Assembly (NCBI RefSeq): GCF_014297445.1 | Contig: NZ_JACORU010000015.1 | Coordinates: 1-64,000, forward strand | Reading direction: 5' to 3' | DNA: 64,000 nucleotides | Source of the DNA: Ramlibacter albus | Lineage (GTDB): Bacteria; Pseudomonadota; Gammaproteobacteria; Burkholderiales; Burkholderiaceae_C | Part shown: positions 32,789-41,173 of the stretch, one piece after another | Position numbering within the stretch: position 1 is the stretch's first letter | Layout of the letters: the number at the start of each line of letters is the position of its first letter | The notes under the pieces: generated by a model | Database searches by the model: none | Told to the model about the DNA's origin: nothing | Seen by the model: only the letters and a program-made list of their open reading frames with translations | Translations under genes and position numbers: made by a program

Positions 32789-35094
32789 ACATCGGCGTGC
32801 GCACACCGCTGATCGACGGCGTCGAGAAAGTCACGGGCCGCGCGCGCTACACGGCCGACCTGCCGCTCGGCCCTGCGCTCGTGGGCCGCATCCACCGCAG
32901 CCCGGTGGCACATGCGCGCATCGTTTCGATCGACAGGAGCGCCGCTCTGGAGCTGCCCGGCGTGCACGCCGTGATCACCGGCGAGGACTTCGCAGCGCCC
33001 TATGGCGTGATCCCGATCTCGCAGAACGAATGGCCGCTCGCGCGCGGCAAGGTGCGGTATCGAGGCGAGCCGCTGTTCGCCGTCGCGGCCGACGACGAAG
33101 CAAGTGCACGAGCTGCCATCTCCGCCGTCAAAGTCGAACTCGAGGAACTGCCCGAGTACTTCACCGCTGCCGAGGCCCGCGCCGCCGACGCGGTGCTGCT
33201 GCACGACGACCGCCCCGGCAACCTCGAGCGCCTGGTCGAGCAGGACTTCGGCGACGTGGACGCCGCCTTCTCCGCGGCCGACCGCGTGCTGGAGCGCCAC
33301 TTCGAATGCGGCGAGATCGCGCACGGCCAGATCGAGCTGAACGCGACCGTCGCGCAATGGGAGCCCGAGGCGCAGCGCCTCACGGTCCACTCCGTCACGC
33401 AGGTGCCCTACTACCTGCACCTCACGCTCGCGCAGACGCTCGGCCTGGACGAATCGCAGGTGCGCGTCGTCAAGCCTTTCGTGGGCGGCGGCTTCGGGCA
33501 CCGCGTGGAGCCCCTCAACTTCGAGATGGTCACGGCGGCGCTCGCGCGAGCCGCGCGCTGCACGGTGAAACTGGAGCTCACCCGCGAGGAAGTGTTCCTC
33601 ACGCACCGCGGCCGGCCGCACAGCGAAGTGACGCTGAAGATCGGCGTGCGGCGCAACGGCGAGATCACGGCCATCGACGCGCGCGTCACGCAGCGCGGCG
33701 GCGCGTACGGCGGCTATGGGCTCGTCACCATCCTCTACGCGGGCGCATTGCTGCACGCCCTCTACAAGGTGCGGGCCGTGCGCTACCGCGGCTGGCGCGT
33801 CTACACCAACCTGCCACCCTGCGGTGCGATGCGCGGCCACGGCGCGGTGAACGTGCGTTTCGCCGTCGAGTCGCTGCTGGACGACGCCGCCGAACAACTC
33901 GGCATGGACCCGTTCGAGCTGCGCCGCGCCAACCTCATCGAGGCGCCCTACCGCACGCTCAACGACCTTCAGGTGAACTCGTACGGCCTCGCGCAATGCC
34001 TCGACGCCGTCGAGCGCGCCTCGGGCTGGCGCGAGCGCCACGGCGAGCTGCCGGCCGGCGTGGGCCTCGGCCTCGCGTGCTCGCATTACGTCAGCGGCTC
34101 GGCCAAGCCGGTGCACTGGACCGGCGAGCCGCATGCGGTGGTGAACCTGAAGCTGGACTTCGACGGCAGCATCACGATCCTCACGGGTGCTTCCGACATC
34201 GGCCAGGGCTCCACCACCCTGCTCGCGCAAGTGGTGGCCGAGGTCATGCAGCTGCCGCTCGTGCGCATCCGCGTGGTGTGCACCGACAGCGCGCTCACGC
34301 CCAAGGACAACGGCTCGTATTCGTCGCGTGTGTCGTTCATGGTCGGCAATGCGGCACTGCGAGCGGCGGAGGCGCTGAAGCGGCTGCTGGTCGAGGCCGC
34401 GGCGAAACGCTTCGGCACCGATGTACAAGCCGTCGAGTGGCACGGCGAGACCTGCCGCGCCGGCGAGAAGGAACTGCCGTTCGCGCAATGCGTGCAGGCG
34501 GCGCTGGCGGAAAGCGGCACGATCACCGTCAAGGGCACCTGGTCGACGCCGCCCGAAACGCAGGGCGGCAAGTTCCGCGGCGCCGCGGTCGGCTCCACGG
34601 CCGGCTTCAGCTATGCCGCGCAGGTGGCGCAGGTGCGCATCGACGAAGACACCGGCCAAGTCCACGTCGAGAAGATCTGGGTGGCGCAGGACTGCGGCCG
34701 CGCCATCAACCCGCTCGCGCTCGAGGGGCAGATCCAGGGCGCGGTGTGGATGGGCCTGGGCCAGGCCCTCGCCGAGGAAACGCAGTACCACGAAGGCCTG
34801 CCGCTGCGCGCCAATTTCCTCGACTACCGCATCGCGACGATGGCGGAGTCGCCGCCGATCGAGGTGACGCTCATCGAGAGCATGGACCCGCTCGGCCCCT
34901 TCGGCGCCAAGGAAGGCAGCGAGGGCGCGCTGCACGGCTGCCCACCCGCCGTGGCGAATGCCATCGCGGACGCACTCGGCCTGCGCCTCGATGCCCTGCC
35001 CATGTCGCCCGACCGCATCCTGCAGGCGCTGCGCGAACGCGAGCGCGCGCGCAAGCGGCAGGCCGCCGCGCCACGCGTGAAGGAGCCTGCCTGA
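32785..35094 (+). CDS. hcrA: 4-hydroxybenzoyl-CoA reductase, alpha (molybdopterin) subunit
   Basis: This 769-residue molybdenum subunit is the length I recall for Thauera HcrA. Features include RYTADLPLGPALVGRIHRSPVAHARI at the N-terminus, VGGGFGHRVEPLNFE (cofactor loop near residue 235), CGAMRGHGAVNVRFAVES, QGSTTLLAQVVAEVM and the catalytic-region GPFGAKEGSEGALHGCPPAVANAI, where E in AKEGSE is the family's active-site glutamate. Overlaps of 4 bases upstream and 1 base downstream tie it to hcrC and hcrB. Confidence 0.9.
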   Translation: MNIGVRTPLIDGVEKVTGRARYTADLPLGPALVGRIHRSPVAHARIVSIDRSAALELPGVHAVITGEDFAAPYGVIPISQNEWPLARGKVRYRGEPLFAVAADDEASARAAISAVKVELEELPEYFTAAEARAADAVLLHDDRPGNLERLVEQDFGDVDAAFSAADRVLERHFECGEIAHGQIELNATVAQWEPEAQRLTVHSVTQVPYYLHLTLAQTLGLDESQVRVVKPFVGGGFGHRVEPLNFEMVTAALARAARCTVKLELTREEVFLTHRGRPHSEVTLKIGVRRNGEITAIDARVTQRGGAYGGYGLVTILYAGALLHALYKVRAVRYRGWRVYTNLPPCGAMRGHGAVNVRFAVESLLDDAAEQLGMDPFELRRANLIEAPYRTLNDLQVNSYGLAQCLDAVERASGWRERHGELPAGVGLGLACSHYVSGSAKPVHWTGEPHAVVNLKLDFDGSITILTGASDIGQGSTTLLAQVVAEVMQLPLVRIRVVCTDSALTPKDNGSYSSRVSFMVGNAALRAAEALKRLLVEAAAKRFGTDVQAVEWHGETCRAGEKELPFAQCVQAALAESGTITVKGTWSTPPETQGGKFRGAAVGSTAGFSYAAQVAQVRIDEDTGQVHVEKIWVAQDCGRAINPLALEGQIQGAVWMGLGQALAEETQYHEGLPLRANFLDYRIATMAESPPIEVTLIESMDPLGPFGAKEGSEGALHGCPPAVANAIADALGLRLDALPMSPDRILQALRERERARKRQAAAPRVKEPA

Positions 35095-36071
35095 TGCAAG
35101 CCTTGAGCGATTTCGTGCTGTACCGCGCGGCCTCGGCCGTCGAGGCGGCGTCGCTGCTGGGCGGCAATGCAGGTGCACGCCTGCTCGCCGGCGGCACCGA
35201 CCTGCTGCCCAACATGCGGCGCGGCGTGCTGGACCCGTCCGCCCTCGTCTCGATCGCCGCCGTGCCCGAGCTGCGCGACCTGCGCTGGCTGCCGGACGGC
35301 CGCTGTTCCATCGGCGCGGCCTGCCGCCTCGCGCAGCTCGCGGCCGACGAGCAGGTCGCCGCCGCCTTCCCCGCGCTGGTGGAGGCCGTGCGTGCGGTTG
35401 CAGCCAGCGGCCACCGCAGCGCCGCCACCGTCGGCGGCAACCTGTGCCAGGACACGCGCTGCGTCTTCTACAACCAGGGCGAGTGGTGGCGCGCGGCCAA
35501 CGGCGGCTGCCTCAAGCGCGAAGGCACGAGCTGCCATGTGGCGCCGCAGGGCAACCGCTGCCACGCGGCGTTCTGCTCGGACCTTGCGCCCGTGCTGCTG
35601 GTGGCAGGTGCGCAGGTGGAACTGCTGGGGCCGCAAGGCTCGCGAACGGTGCCGCTCGTGCAGCTGTATCGCGACGACGGCGCCGCGCACCTCACGCTGC
35701 AGCCGGGCGAGCTGGTGACGCGCGTGGTGCTGCCGGCGGCCGCGCGTGGCGCACCGATGGTGTACGGCAAGGTACGTGGCCGTGGCGGCATCGACTTCCC
35801 GCTCGCGGCCGTGGCCGTGGCGGCGAGATTCGAAGGCAACGTGTTGCGCGAGCTGAAGGTCGCGGTGGCGGGCACCAACTCGCTGCCGTTGCTGCTCGAA
35901 GGCACGAACGCGCTGGTGGGCGCACCCGTGGACGAATCGACATCCAAACAGCTGAAGAAGCTGGTGGCGCAGCAGGCGGGCCCGATGCGGACCACGGCCG
36001 CGCCCTCGCACTACCGCCGGGAAGCCGCCTGCGCGCTCGCGCAGCGGCTGCTCAGGGAGCTTGCACCATGA
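35094..36071 (+). CDS. hcrB: 4-hydroxybenzoyl-CoA reductase, beta (FAD, 4Fe-4S) subunit
   Basis: This 325-residue FAD subunit begins with LLAGGTDLLPNMRRG and has the FAD motif ATVGGNLCQDTRC. It carries the extra [4Fe-4S] loop unique to 4-hydroxybenzoyl-CoA reductases, with cysteines at 123, 139, 147 and 156 (spacing as in Thauera HcrB, shifted by one). This loop distinguishes the enzyme from other xanthine-oxidase-family members and makes the substrate assignment strong. The next gene starts within its stop codon. Confidence 0.92.
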   Translation: MQALSDFVLYRAASAVEAASLLGGNAGARLLAGGTDLLPNMRRGVLDPSALVSIAAVPELRDLRWLPDGRCSIGAACRLAQLAADEQVAAAFPALVEAVRAVAASGHRSAATVGGNLCQDTRCVFYNQGEWWRAANGGCLKREGTSCHVAPQGNRCHAAFCSDLAPVLLVAGAQVELLGPQGSRTVPLVQLYRDDGAAHLTLQPGELVTRVVLPAAARGAPMVYGKVRGRGGIDFPLAAVAVAARFEGNVLRELKVAVAGTNSLPLLLEGTNALVGAPVDESTSKQLKKLVAQQAGPMRTTAAPSHYRREAACALAQRLLRELAP

Positions 36072-36763
36072 CGGAAGAAGTGAAGGCGATGGAACCCCAC
36101 CGCATCAACGCCGCGGCGTTGCTGCTCGCGCGCGGCCTGCCCGGCCGCACGGCCCTGGCCCATGGAACGCACACCCTCAGCTACGCGCAGTTGCGCCTGG
36201 CCGTGGCGCAAGCTGCCGGCGCATGGCTCGACTGCGGCGTGCACCGCGGCGAGGTGGTGATGCTGCGCGGCACGCACGGCATCGAGCGCACCGTGGCATT
36301 CCTCGGCGCCATCTGGGCCGGCGCGGTGCCGGTGCCGCTCGCTCGCACGCGCACGGGCACCGTCGGCCATGCGTGGGACACGCAGGCACCCAGCCGCTTC
36401 ATCCTCGACGACAGCCGCGCGGGCTACGCCAATGCGTGGCGCGACAGCGTGGTGACGATCGCCGAGTGGCGCTGGTACCTGCAGGATGCGGAGGCGGCCG
36501 AGCCGGTTGCGCTGCGCGAGACCTCGCCGGCCTGCTGGACCGAGCCTCGCACGTCCGCGGGCGGGGGTGCGCGCCTGCTGCCCCATGGATTCGCATTGCT
36601 GCATGCCGGCGAGACCGCGCTCGACGGGCCGGCGCGCGGCACGCGAGTGAGCACGGTGTCGGGCGTCCTGCGCGTCCTGCGCCGAGGCGGCAGTTGCGTG
36701 CTGTCGCCGCCGGGCATGGTGACGCGACTGGAGGCGCCCGCGGTGGAGCTCGCCTTCTCGTGA
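36068..36763 (+). CDS. N-terminal-only acyl-CoA-ligase-like protein
   Basis: This 231-residue protein resembles only the N-terminal subdomain of benzoate-type AMP-forming ligases: RINAAALLLARGLPGRTALAHG, LSYAQLRLAVAQAAGAWLDCGVHRGEVVML and GIERTVAFLGAIWAGAVPVPL. The adenylate P-loop (SSGTTGxPK) and the C-terminal lid are missing, so it cannot be a normal ligase. Yet it sits in a tight chain: ATGA overlap with hcrB and GTGA overlap with the DUF2249 gene. It may be a decayed benzoate-CoA ligase, or a CoA/acyl-binding or regulatory protein. Confidence 0.65.
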   Translation: MTEEVKAMEPHRINAAALLLARGLPGRTALAHGTHTLSYAQLRLAVAQAAGAWLDCGVHRGEVVMLRGTHGIERTVAFLGAIWAGAVPVPLARTRTGTVGHAWDTQAPSRFILDDSRAGYANAWRDSVVTIAEWRWYLQDAEAAEPVALRETSPACWTEPRTSAGGGARLLPHGFALLHAGETALDGPARGTRVSTVSGVLRVLRRGGSCVLSPPGMVTRLEAPAVELAFS

Positions 36764-37011
36764 TCGAAGACGAGCGCGAGTGGCGCGAGGCCGGCGAGCG
36801 GCACCTCGACGTGCGCGGGCTGCCGCCGCCGCGCCCCTTGGTCACCATCCTCAAGCGGATCGGCATGCTGGCGCCCGGCGAATCCCTAGTCGTGCACCTC
36901 GACCGCGACCCGGTGCTGCTCTACCCCGAGCTCGACGAGATCGGCTGGCGGGCCGACCCCCTGGAGCCGGAGGCCGACGAGGTCCGGCTGCGCCTGCGGG
37001 CGGCGCGATGA
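36760..37011 (+). CDS. DUF2249-domain protein
   Basis: This 83-residue protein starts at GTG overlapping the previous stop. LDVRGLPPPRPLVTILKRIGMLAPGESLVVHLDRDPVLLYPELDEIGWRAD matches the DUF2249 (TusA-like fold) pattern. DUF2249 genes commonly accompany hemerythrin, NnrS and nitrite/nitric-oxide genes in denitrifiers, which fits the genes that follow. It lacks the N-terminal cysteine of true sulfur-transfer TusA proteins. It overlaps the membrane-protein gene by 4 bases. Confidence 0.78.
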   Translation: MIEDEREWREAGERHLDVRGLPPPRPLVTILKRIGMLAPGESLVVHLDRDPVLLYPELDEIGWRADPLEPEADEVRLRLRAAR

Positions 37012-38279
37012 GCGTCGGCGGCACCTTCCTCGGCGGGGCGAGCGGGCGGCTGCTGCCTGCGGCGATCCCGCTGCGCTACTTCGGCGCGGCGGCCGCCTTC
37101 CACCTGCTGGCGTGGCTCGCGTTGCTGGTGAGCGCGGATGACCTTCTCGCGTTCCGCGGCGGCCTCGGCTGGCCACTGGCGGCCCTGCACCTCTTGACGC
37201 TGGGTGTGTTCGGCATGACGGCGCTCGGCGCGGGAGCGCAACTGCTGCCCGTGGCCACGCGCCAGCAACCCGTCGGCGCTAACTGGCTCGCATGGGTGTG
37301 GCGTGCGTATGCGCCGGGTGTCGCGGTGCTCGCCGCCGGCATGGGGCTGGCGCAACCCGCATGGATCGCGGTGGGTGCCGTGCCGGTGGTGCTGGCGCTC
37401 GCGGCCTGGGGCATCCTTGCAGCGCGCCACCTGTGGTGCGCGCGGGGCATGCCGGGCGTCGTCGCGCATGCATGGGCCGCATTGGTCTCGCTGTTCCTCC
37501 TGCTCGCCACCGCACTGCTGCTGGTTGCAGGCTGGCTCGGCTGGCAGGCGCCATCGCGCGCGGTGCTCGTGCCCCTGCACCTCGTGCTGGCGCCGTACGG
37601 CTTCATGGGGCTGCTCTCGGCCGGGCTCGCTTACGTGCTCGTGCCGATGTTCGCGCTGGGTGAGCCGCCGCGCGAAGCGGCGCAGCTCACCAGCGGCGCA
37701 TTGCTGGCGCTGGGCATCCTCGCGGCCATCGGCGCCATCCTGTGGCCGGAAGCGGCGGGCTTGGGCGCTCTCGCGTGGGCCGCCGGCACCACCGGCGTGC
37801 TGCTGCACCTGCACCTGATGCGCGGCGTGCTCGCGAGCGGCCTGCGCCGCGAACTCGGCCCCTCGTTCACGATGGTGAAGTCCGGCTGGGCCGCGTTGCT
37901 CGCGACGCTCGTCTTCGGCGGCGTGCTGTGGACCGGCCTGCCCGTGCCCCATGCGCCGGGCTGGTTCGCGCTCGCCCTGCTCGCGTGGCTGCTCGGCGTC
38001 GTGCTCGGCTTCATGCAGCGCATCCTGCCCTTCCTCGCATCGCTGCACGCGGCGTCGGGGCGCAGGCGCGGCCCGACGGCAGCGGGCCTCACCGACGTGA
38101 AGGCTTTGAAGGTGCACTTCCGCGGGCACTTCGCCGCGCTGGCGCTTCTCGCGGGGGCCCTTGCCTTCGACAGCACATGGCTCGTGAGGGCCGGCGCCCT
38201 GGCCGGCACCGTGGGCGCGGTGGGCTTCGCGCTCTTCTACGCGCGGCTACTCGCCCGCCTGCGCACCACCCGCCCTTGA
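37008..38279 (+). CDS. polytopic membrane protein, NnrS-like
   Basis: This 423-residue protein has about 12 hydrophobic helices. Histidines lie within helices (FHLLAWLAL, ALHLLTLGVFGMTALGAGAQLLPVA, VLLHLHLMRGVL), a pattern seen in heme- and copper-binding NnrS-type proteins and cbb3-like relatives linked to nitric oxide. It is coupled to DUF2249 upstream by 4 bases and is followed by hemerythrin and nirK. The NnrS link is an inference from topology and context; sequence-level support is limited. Confidence 0.6.
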   Translation: MSVGGTFLGGASGRLLPAAIPLRYFGAAAAFHLLAWLALLVSADDLLAFRGGLGWPLAALHLLTLGVFGMTALGAGAQLLPVATRQQPVGANWLAWVWRAYAPGVAVLAAGMGLAQPAWIAVGAVPVVLALAAWGILAARHLWCARGMPGVVAHAWAALVSLFLLLATALLLVAGWLGWQAPSRAVLVPLHLVLAPYGFMGLLSAGLAYVLVPMFALGEPPREAAQLTSGALLALGILAAIGAILWPEAAGLGALAWAAGTTGVLLHLHLMRGVLASGLRRELGPSFTMVKSGWAALLATLVFGGVLWTGLPVPHAPGWFALALLAWLLGVVLGFMQRILPFLASLHAASGRRRGPTAAGLTDVKALKVHFRGHFAALALLAGALAFDSTWLVRAGALAGTVGAVGFALFYARLLARLRTTRP

Positions 38280-38301
38280 CGCAACGCAAAGCCGCGTTGC
38301 G
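38280..38301. promoter_or_regulatory. 8-bp hairpin upstream of the hemerythrin gene
   Basis: CGCAACGC, a 6-base loop and GCGTTGCG form a perfect stem just after the membrane-protein stop. No T-run follows. A second palindrome, ATTCCGGAAT (38306-38315), lies between it and the hemerythrin start at 38328. They may be a terminator-like element or an operator for separate control of hemerythrin. Confidence 0.3.
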
Positions 38302-38327
38302 AACAATTCCGGAATCTTGATACCACT

Positions 38328-38813
38328 ATGACGCACACCACGCAGACGGCGCGCATCCTCGACGAGGAGCACCGCGCCAACCTGGAGCTCCTCGGCCGCA
38401 TGGAAAACGCCATCGCGCGGGCGCCTTCGGCGACCGGCGACCTCACGACGCTGCTGCGGCAGTTCGCGCACGCTATGGAACACGACATCGCGCGCCACTT
38501 CGACTTCGAGGAAGAAGCGCTCTTCCCGCTCGTGGCCGATGCGGGGGATGGCGCCATCGCCGCCCTGCTGCTGGAGGAACACGACGCCATCCGGGACGTG
38601 GTCGCCGAGCTGCTGCCGCTGGTGCGCACGCTCGCCGAGGGCCGGATCGACGAGGAGTCGTGGGACCGGCTGCGCATCGTCACGCTCGAACTGGTGGAGC
38701 GGCAGGTGGCGCACATCCAGAAGGAGACCATGGCGCTGCTGCCGCTGCTGGAGGACATCCTGGAGCCCGCCGTGGACGGTGAGCTGGCGCTCGCGTACGC
38801 GGCCGCCGCCTGA
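38328..38813 (+). CDS. hemerythrin HHE-domain protein
   Basis: This 161-residue four-helix protein has hemerythrin-type ligands: H in DEEHRANLELL, AHAMEHDIARHFDFEEEALFPLV (H..H..E), EEHDAIRD and VERQVAHIQKETMALLPLLE. Such domains bind a diiron site and sense or carry oxygen or nitric oxide, or act in Fe-S repair (YtfE-like). Placed between the membrane protein and nirK, it is probably part of the response to nitrite-derived nitric oxide. Confidence 0.85.
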   Translation: MTHTTQTARILDEEHRANLELLGRMENAIARAPSATGDLTTLLRQFAHAMEHDIARHFDFEEEALFPLVADAGDGAIAALLLEEHDAIRDVVAELLPLVRTLAEGRIDEESWDRLRIVTLELVERQVAHIQKETMALLPLLEDILEPAVDGELALAYAAAA

Positions 38814-38817
38814 GTCC

Positions 38818-38859
38818 TTGACATTCCTCAAGGCCCGCAGGGGGCCCGGTTCCTAGGAT
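38818..38859 (+). promoter_or_regulatory. FNR/NNR-type activator site and nirK promoter
   Basis: TTGACATTCCTCAA (38818-38831) fits TTGAC-N4-xTCAA, the box recognised by FNR/DNR/NNR-type regulators of denitrification. Its centre is 38824.5. A TAGGAT -10 at 38854-38859 predicts a start near 38866, placing the box at about -41.5, the classical class II activator position. NirK then has a leader of about 29 bases with an AAGGAG ribosome-binding site. Confidence 0.7.
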
Positions 38860-38894
38860 AGGTGCATCCAAAAAGCATCTTCCAAGGAGCCCTC

Positions 38895-40367
38895 ATGAAG
38901 TCCCTCAGATTCCTCGCCACGGTGGCGGCGCTGTGCCTGCCGCTGCTGGTGCAGGCCGCCGGCCCCAAGATCCCCGGCGACTTCGGCCCGCCGCGCGGCA
39001 AGCCGATCAAGGCCGTCCTCACCAGCCCGCCGCACGTGCCGCCGCCCACCAACCGCAACTACCCGGCCAAGGTGATCGTCGATCTCGAAGTGGTCGAGAA
39101 GACCATGCAGATCTCCGAAGGCGTGAACTACACCTTCTGGACCTTCGGCGGCACGGTGCCGGGCAGCTTCATCCGCGTGCGCCAGGGCGACACGGTGGAG
39201 TTCCACCTGAAGAACCACCCCTCGTCCAAGATGCCGCACAACATCGACCTGCACGGCGTCACCGGCCCGGGCGGCGGCGCGGCCAGCAGCTTCACGGCGC
39301 CGGGCCACGAGTCGCAATTCACCTTCAAGGCGCTCAACGAAGGCCTGTACGTGTACCACTGCGCCACGGCGCCGGTGGGCATGCACGTGGCCAACGGCAT
39401 GTACGGCCTCATCCTCGTCGAGCCGCCGGGCGGCATGCCCAAGGTGGACAAGGAGTACTACATCATGCAGGGCGACTTCTACACCACGGGCAAGTACCGC
39501 GAGAAGGGCCTGCAGCCGTTCGACATGGAGAAGGCCATTGCCGAGCAGCCCACGTACGTCGTGTTCAACGGCGCCGAAGGCGCGGTGGCGGGGGACAAGG
39601 CCATCACCGCCAAGGTCGGCGAGACGGTGCGCCTGTACGTCGGCAACGGCGGCCCGAACCTGGTGTCCAGCTTCCACGTGATCGGCGCGATCTTCGACGA
39701 GGTGCGCTACGAGGGCGGCACCAACATCCAGAAGAACGTGCAGACCACGGTCGTGCCCGCGGGCGGCTCGGCCATCGTCAAGTTCCGCGCCATCGTGCCG
39801 GGCAGCTACGTGCTGGTGGACCACAGCATCTTCCGCGCGTTCAACAAGGGTGCGCTCGCGATCATGAAGATCGAGGGCAAGGAGAACAAGGCCATCTACT
39901 CCGGCAAGGAGGTGGACTCGGTGTATCTCGGCGACCGCGCGCAGCCCAACATGGCCGCCGTGACGCAGGCGACGCAGGCCGCCGCCGCGGGCAAGCTCAC
40001 ACCCGAAGACCAGGTGAAGGCCGGCCAGCAGCTCTTCGCAGGCACCTGCTCGGTGTGCCACCAGGCCAACGGCGCGGGCATGCCCGGCGTGTTCCCGCCG
40101 CTCGCGAAGAGCGACTTCCTGGACAACGTGAAGAAGTCGATCGACGTGGTGCTCAATGGCCTGTCGGGCAAGGTCACGGTGAACGGCACCGAATACAACT
40201 CGGTGATGCCGCCGATGAACCAGCTGAACGACGACGAGGTCGCGAACATCATGACGTACATCCTCAACAGCTGGGGCAACAAGGGCGGCAGCGTGTCGGC
40301 GGCGGATGTGAAGGCGCAGCGCGCGATCAAGCCGGCTGCGGCGCCGAAGGCGGCGGAGACGCACTGA
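38895..40367 (+). CDS. nirK: copper nitrite reductase with C-terminal cytochrome c domain
   Basis: This 490-residue periplasmic enzyme has a signal peptide at residues 1-22 (FLATVAALCLPLLVQAA). Type 1 copper ligands are His115, Cys156, His164 and Met169; type 2 ligands are His120, His155 and His310. The catalytic Asp118 and His261 are present. A tethered heme domain follows with CSVCH at 385-389. This three-domain form, known from Ralstonia pickettii, reduces nitrite to nitric oxide and takes electrons through its own c-heme. The ATG at 38895 follows AAGGAG; an ATG upstream at 38862 would hide the signal peptide. Confidence 0.95.
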   Translation: MKSLRFLATVAALCLPLLVQAAGPKIPGDFGPPRGKPIKAVLTSPPHVPPPTNRNYPAKVIVDLEVVEKTMQISEGVNYTFWTFGGTVPGSFIRVRQGDTVEFHLKNHPSSKMPHNIDLHGVTGPGGGAASSFTAPGHESQFTFKALNEGLYVYHCATAPVGMHVANGMYGLILVEPPGGMPKVDKEYYIMQGDFYTTGKYREKGLQPFDMEKAIAEQPTYVVFNGAEGAVAGDKAITAKVGETVRLYVGNGGPNLVSSFHVIGAIFDEVRYEGGTNIQKNVQTTVVPAGGSAIVKFRAIVPGSYVLVDHSIFRAFNKGALAIMKIEGKENKAIYSGKEVDSVYLGDRAQPNMAAVTQATQAAAAGKLTPEDQVKAGQQLFAGTCSVCHQANGAGMPGVFPPLAKSDFLDNVKKSIDVVLNGLSGKVTVNGTEYNSVMPPMNQLNDDEVANIMTYILNSWGNKGGSVSAADVKAQRAIKPAAAPKAAETH

Positions 40368-40393
40368 ACGCCTCGCACACAAGGAGCCGCGTC

Positions 40394-41173
40394 GTGAAAC
40401 TGCTGCCCGCCCTGGTTGTCGCGTTCGCCGCCTGCGCCGCGCACGCCGCCGAGTACGTCGACCTGCCGGGCGGCCGCTTCGAAAGCGTGCTGCCGCAAGG
40501 GCCGGTGCCGACGCTGTCGTCGCCGGTGGACATCGCGCCCTTCGCGATGCGTGCGACGCCGGTGACCGTGGAGGAGTTCGCCGCGTTCACCGCGAAGCAT
40601 CGCGAGTGGCAGCGCGGCAAGGCACCTGCGCTCTTCGCCGACAAGCGCTACCTGATCAACTGGTCGTCCCCCGCCGTTCCCGGTGCGCGCATGCTGCCGC
40701 ACTCGCCCGTCACCGACGTGAGCTGGTTCGCCGCCAAGGCCTTCTGCGAAGACGAAGGCGGCCGGCTGCCGACATGGCTCGAATGGGAGTACGCGGCGGC
40801 TGCCGACGCAACGCGCCGCGATGCGCGCAGCGACCCGGCGTGGCGCCAGCAGATCCTCTCGTGGTACGAGAAGCCCACCTCCGCGCTGGGCGACGTGGGC
40901 AGCGCGCCCAACAGCTACGGCGTGCGCGACCTGCACGGACTGGTGTGGGAGTGGGTGGACGACTTCAACGCGCTTTTCATCGCGGGCGACAGCCGCACGC
41001 AGGGCGACCCCGACATCCTGAAGTTCTGCGGGTCGGGCGCGCTCAACATCATCGACCGCGACAGCTACGCCGTGCTCATGCGCATCGCGCTGCTGTCGTC
41101 GCTCAAGGCCGCCGACACCACGGGCACCCTCGGGTTCCGGTGCGTCCGGCCGAAACAAGGAAGCAAGACATGA
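40394..41173 (+). CDS. nirV: NirV-like formylglycine-generating-enzyme-family protein
   Basis: This 259-residue protein has a signal peptide (LLPALVVAFAACAAHA) and starts at GTG after AAGGAG. The SUMF1/FGE-type fold is indicated by PVTVEEFAAFTAKHREWQRG, PVTDVSWFAAKAFCEDEGGRLPTWLEWEYAAA and GLVWEWVDDFNALF with C-terminal GFRCVRP. NirV commonly follows nirK in denitrifiers; its role in nitrite-reductase maturation is unproven. It overlaps the SCO gene by 4 bases. Confidence 0.85.
   Translation: MKLLPALVVAFAACAAHAAEYVDLPGGRFESVLPQGPVPTLSSPVDIAPFAMRATPVTVEEFAAFTAKHREWQRGKAPALFADKRYLINWSSPAVPGARMLPHSPVTDVSWFAAKAFCEDEGGRLPTWLEWEYAAAADATRRDARSDPAWRQQILSWYEKPTSALGDVGSAPNSYGVRDLHGLVWEWVDDFNALFIAGDSRTQGDPDILKFCGSGALNIIDRDSYAVLMRIALLSSLKAADTTGTLGFRCVRPKQGSKT

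Noticed and set aside
33030..36071. Plus-strand 1013-codon frame spanning hcrA and hcrB
   Set aside because: Only its last third (from 35094) is hcrB. The upstream part is the out-of-frame shadow of hcrA.
38276..38289. TTGACGCAACGCAA as an FNR-type box before hemerythrin
   Set aside because: The second half-site (CGCAA) is a poor match and the sequence overlaps a stop codon and a hairpin. Kept only as a hairpin.
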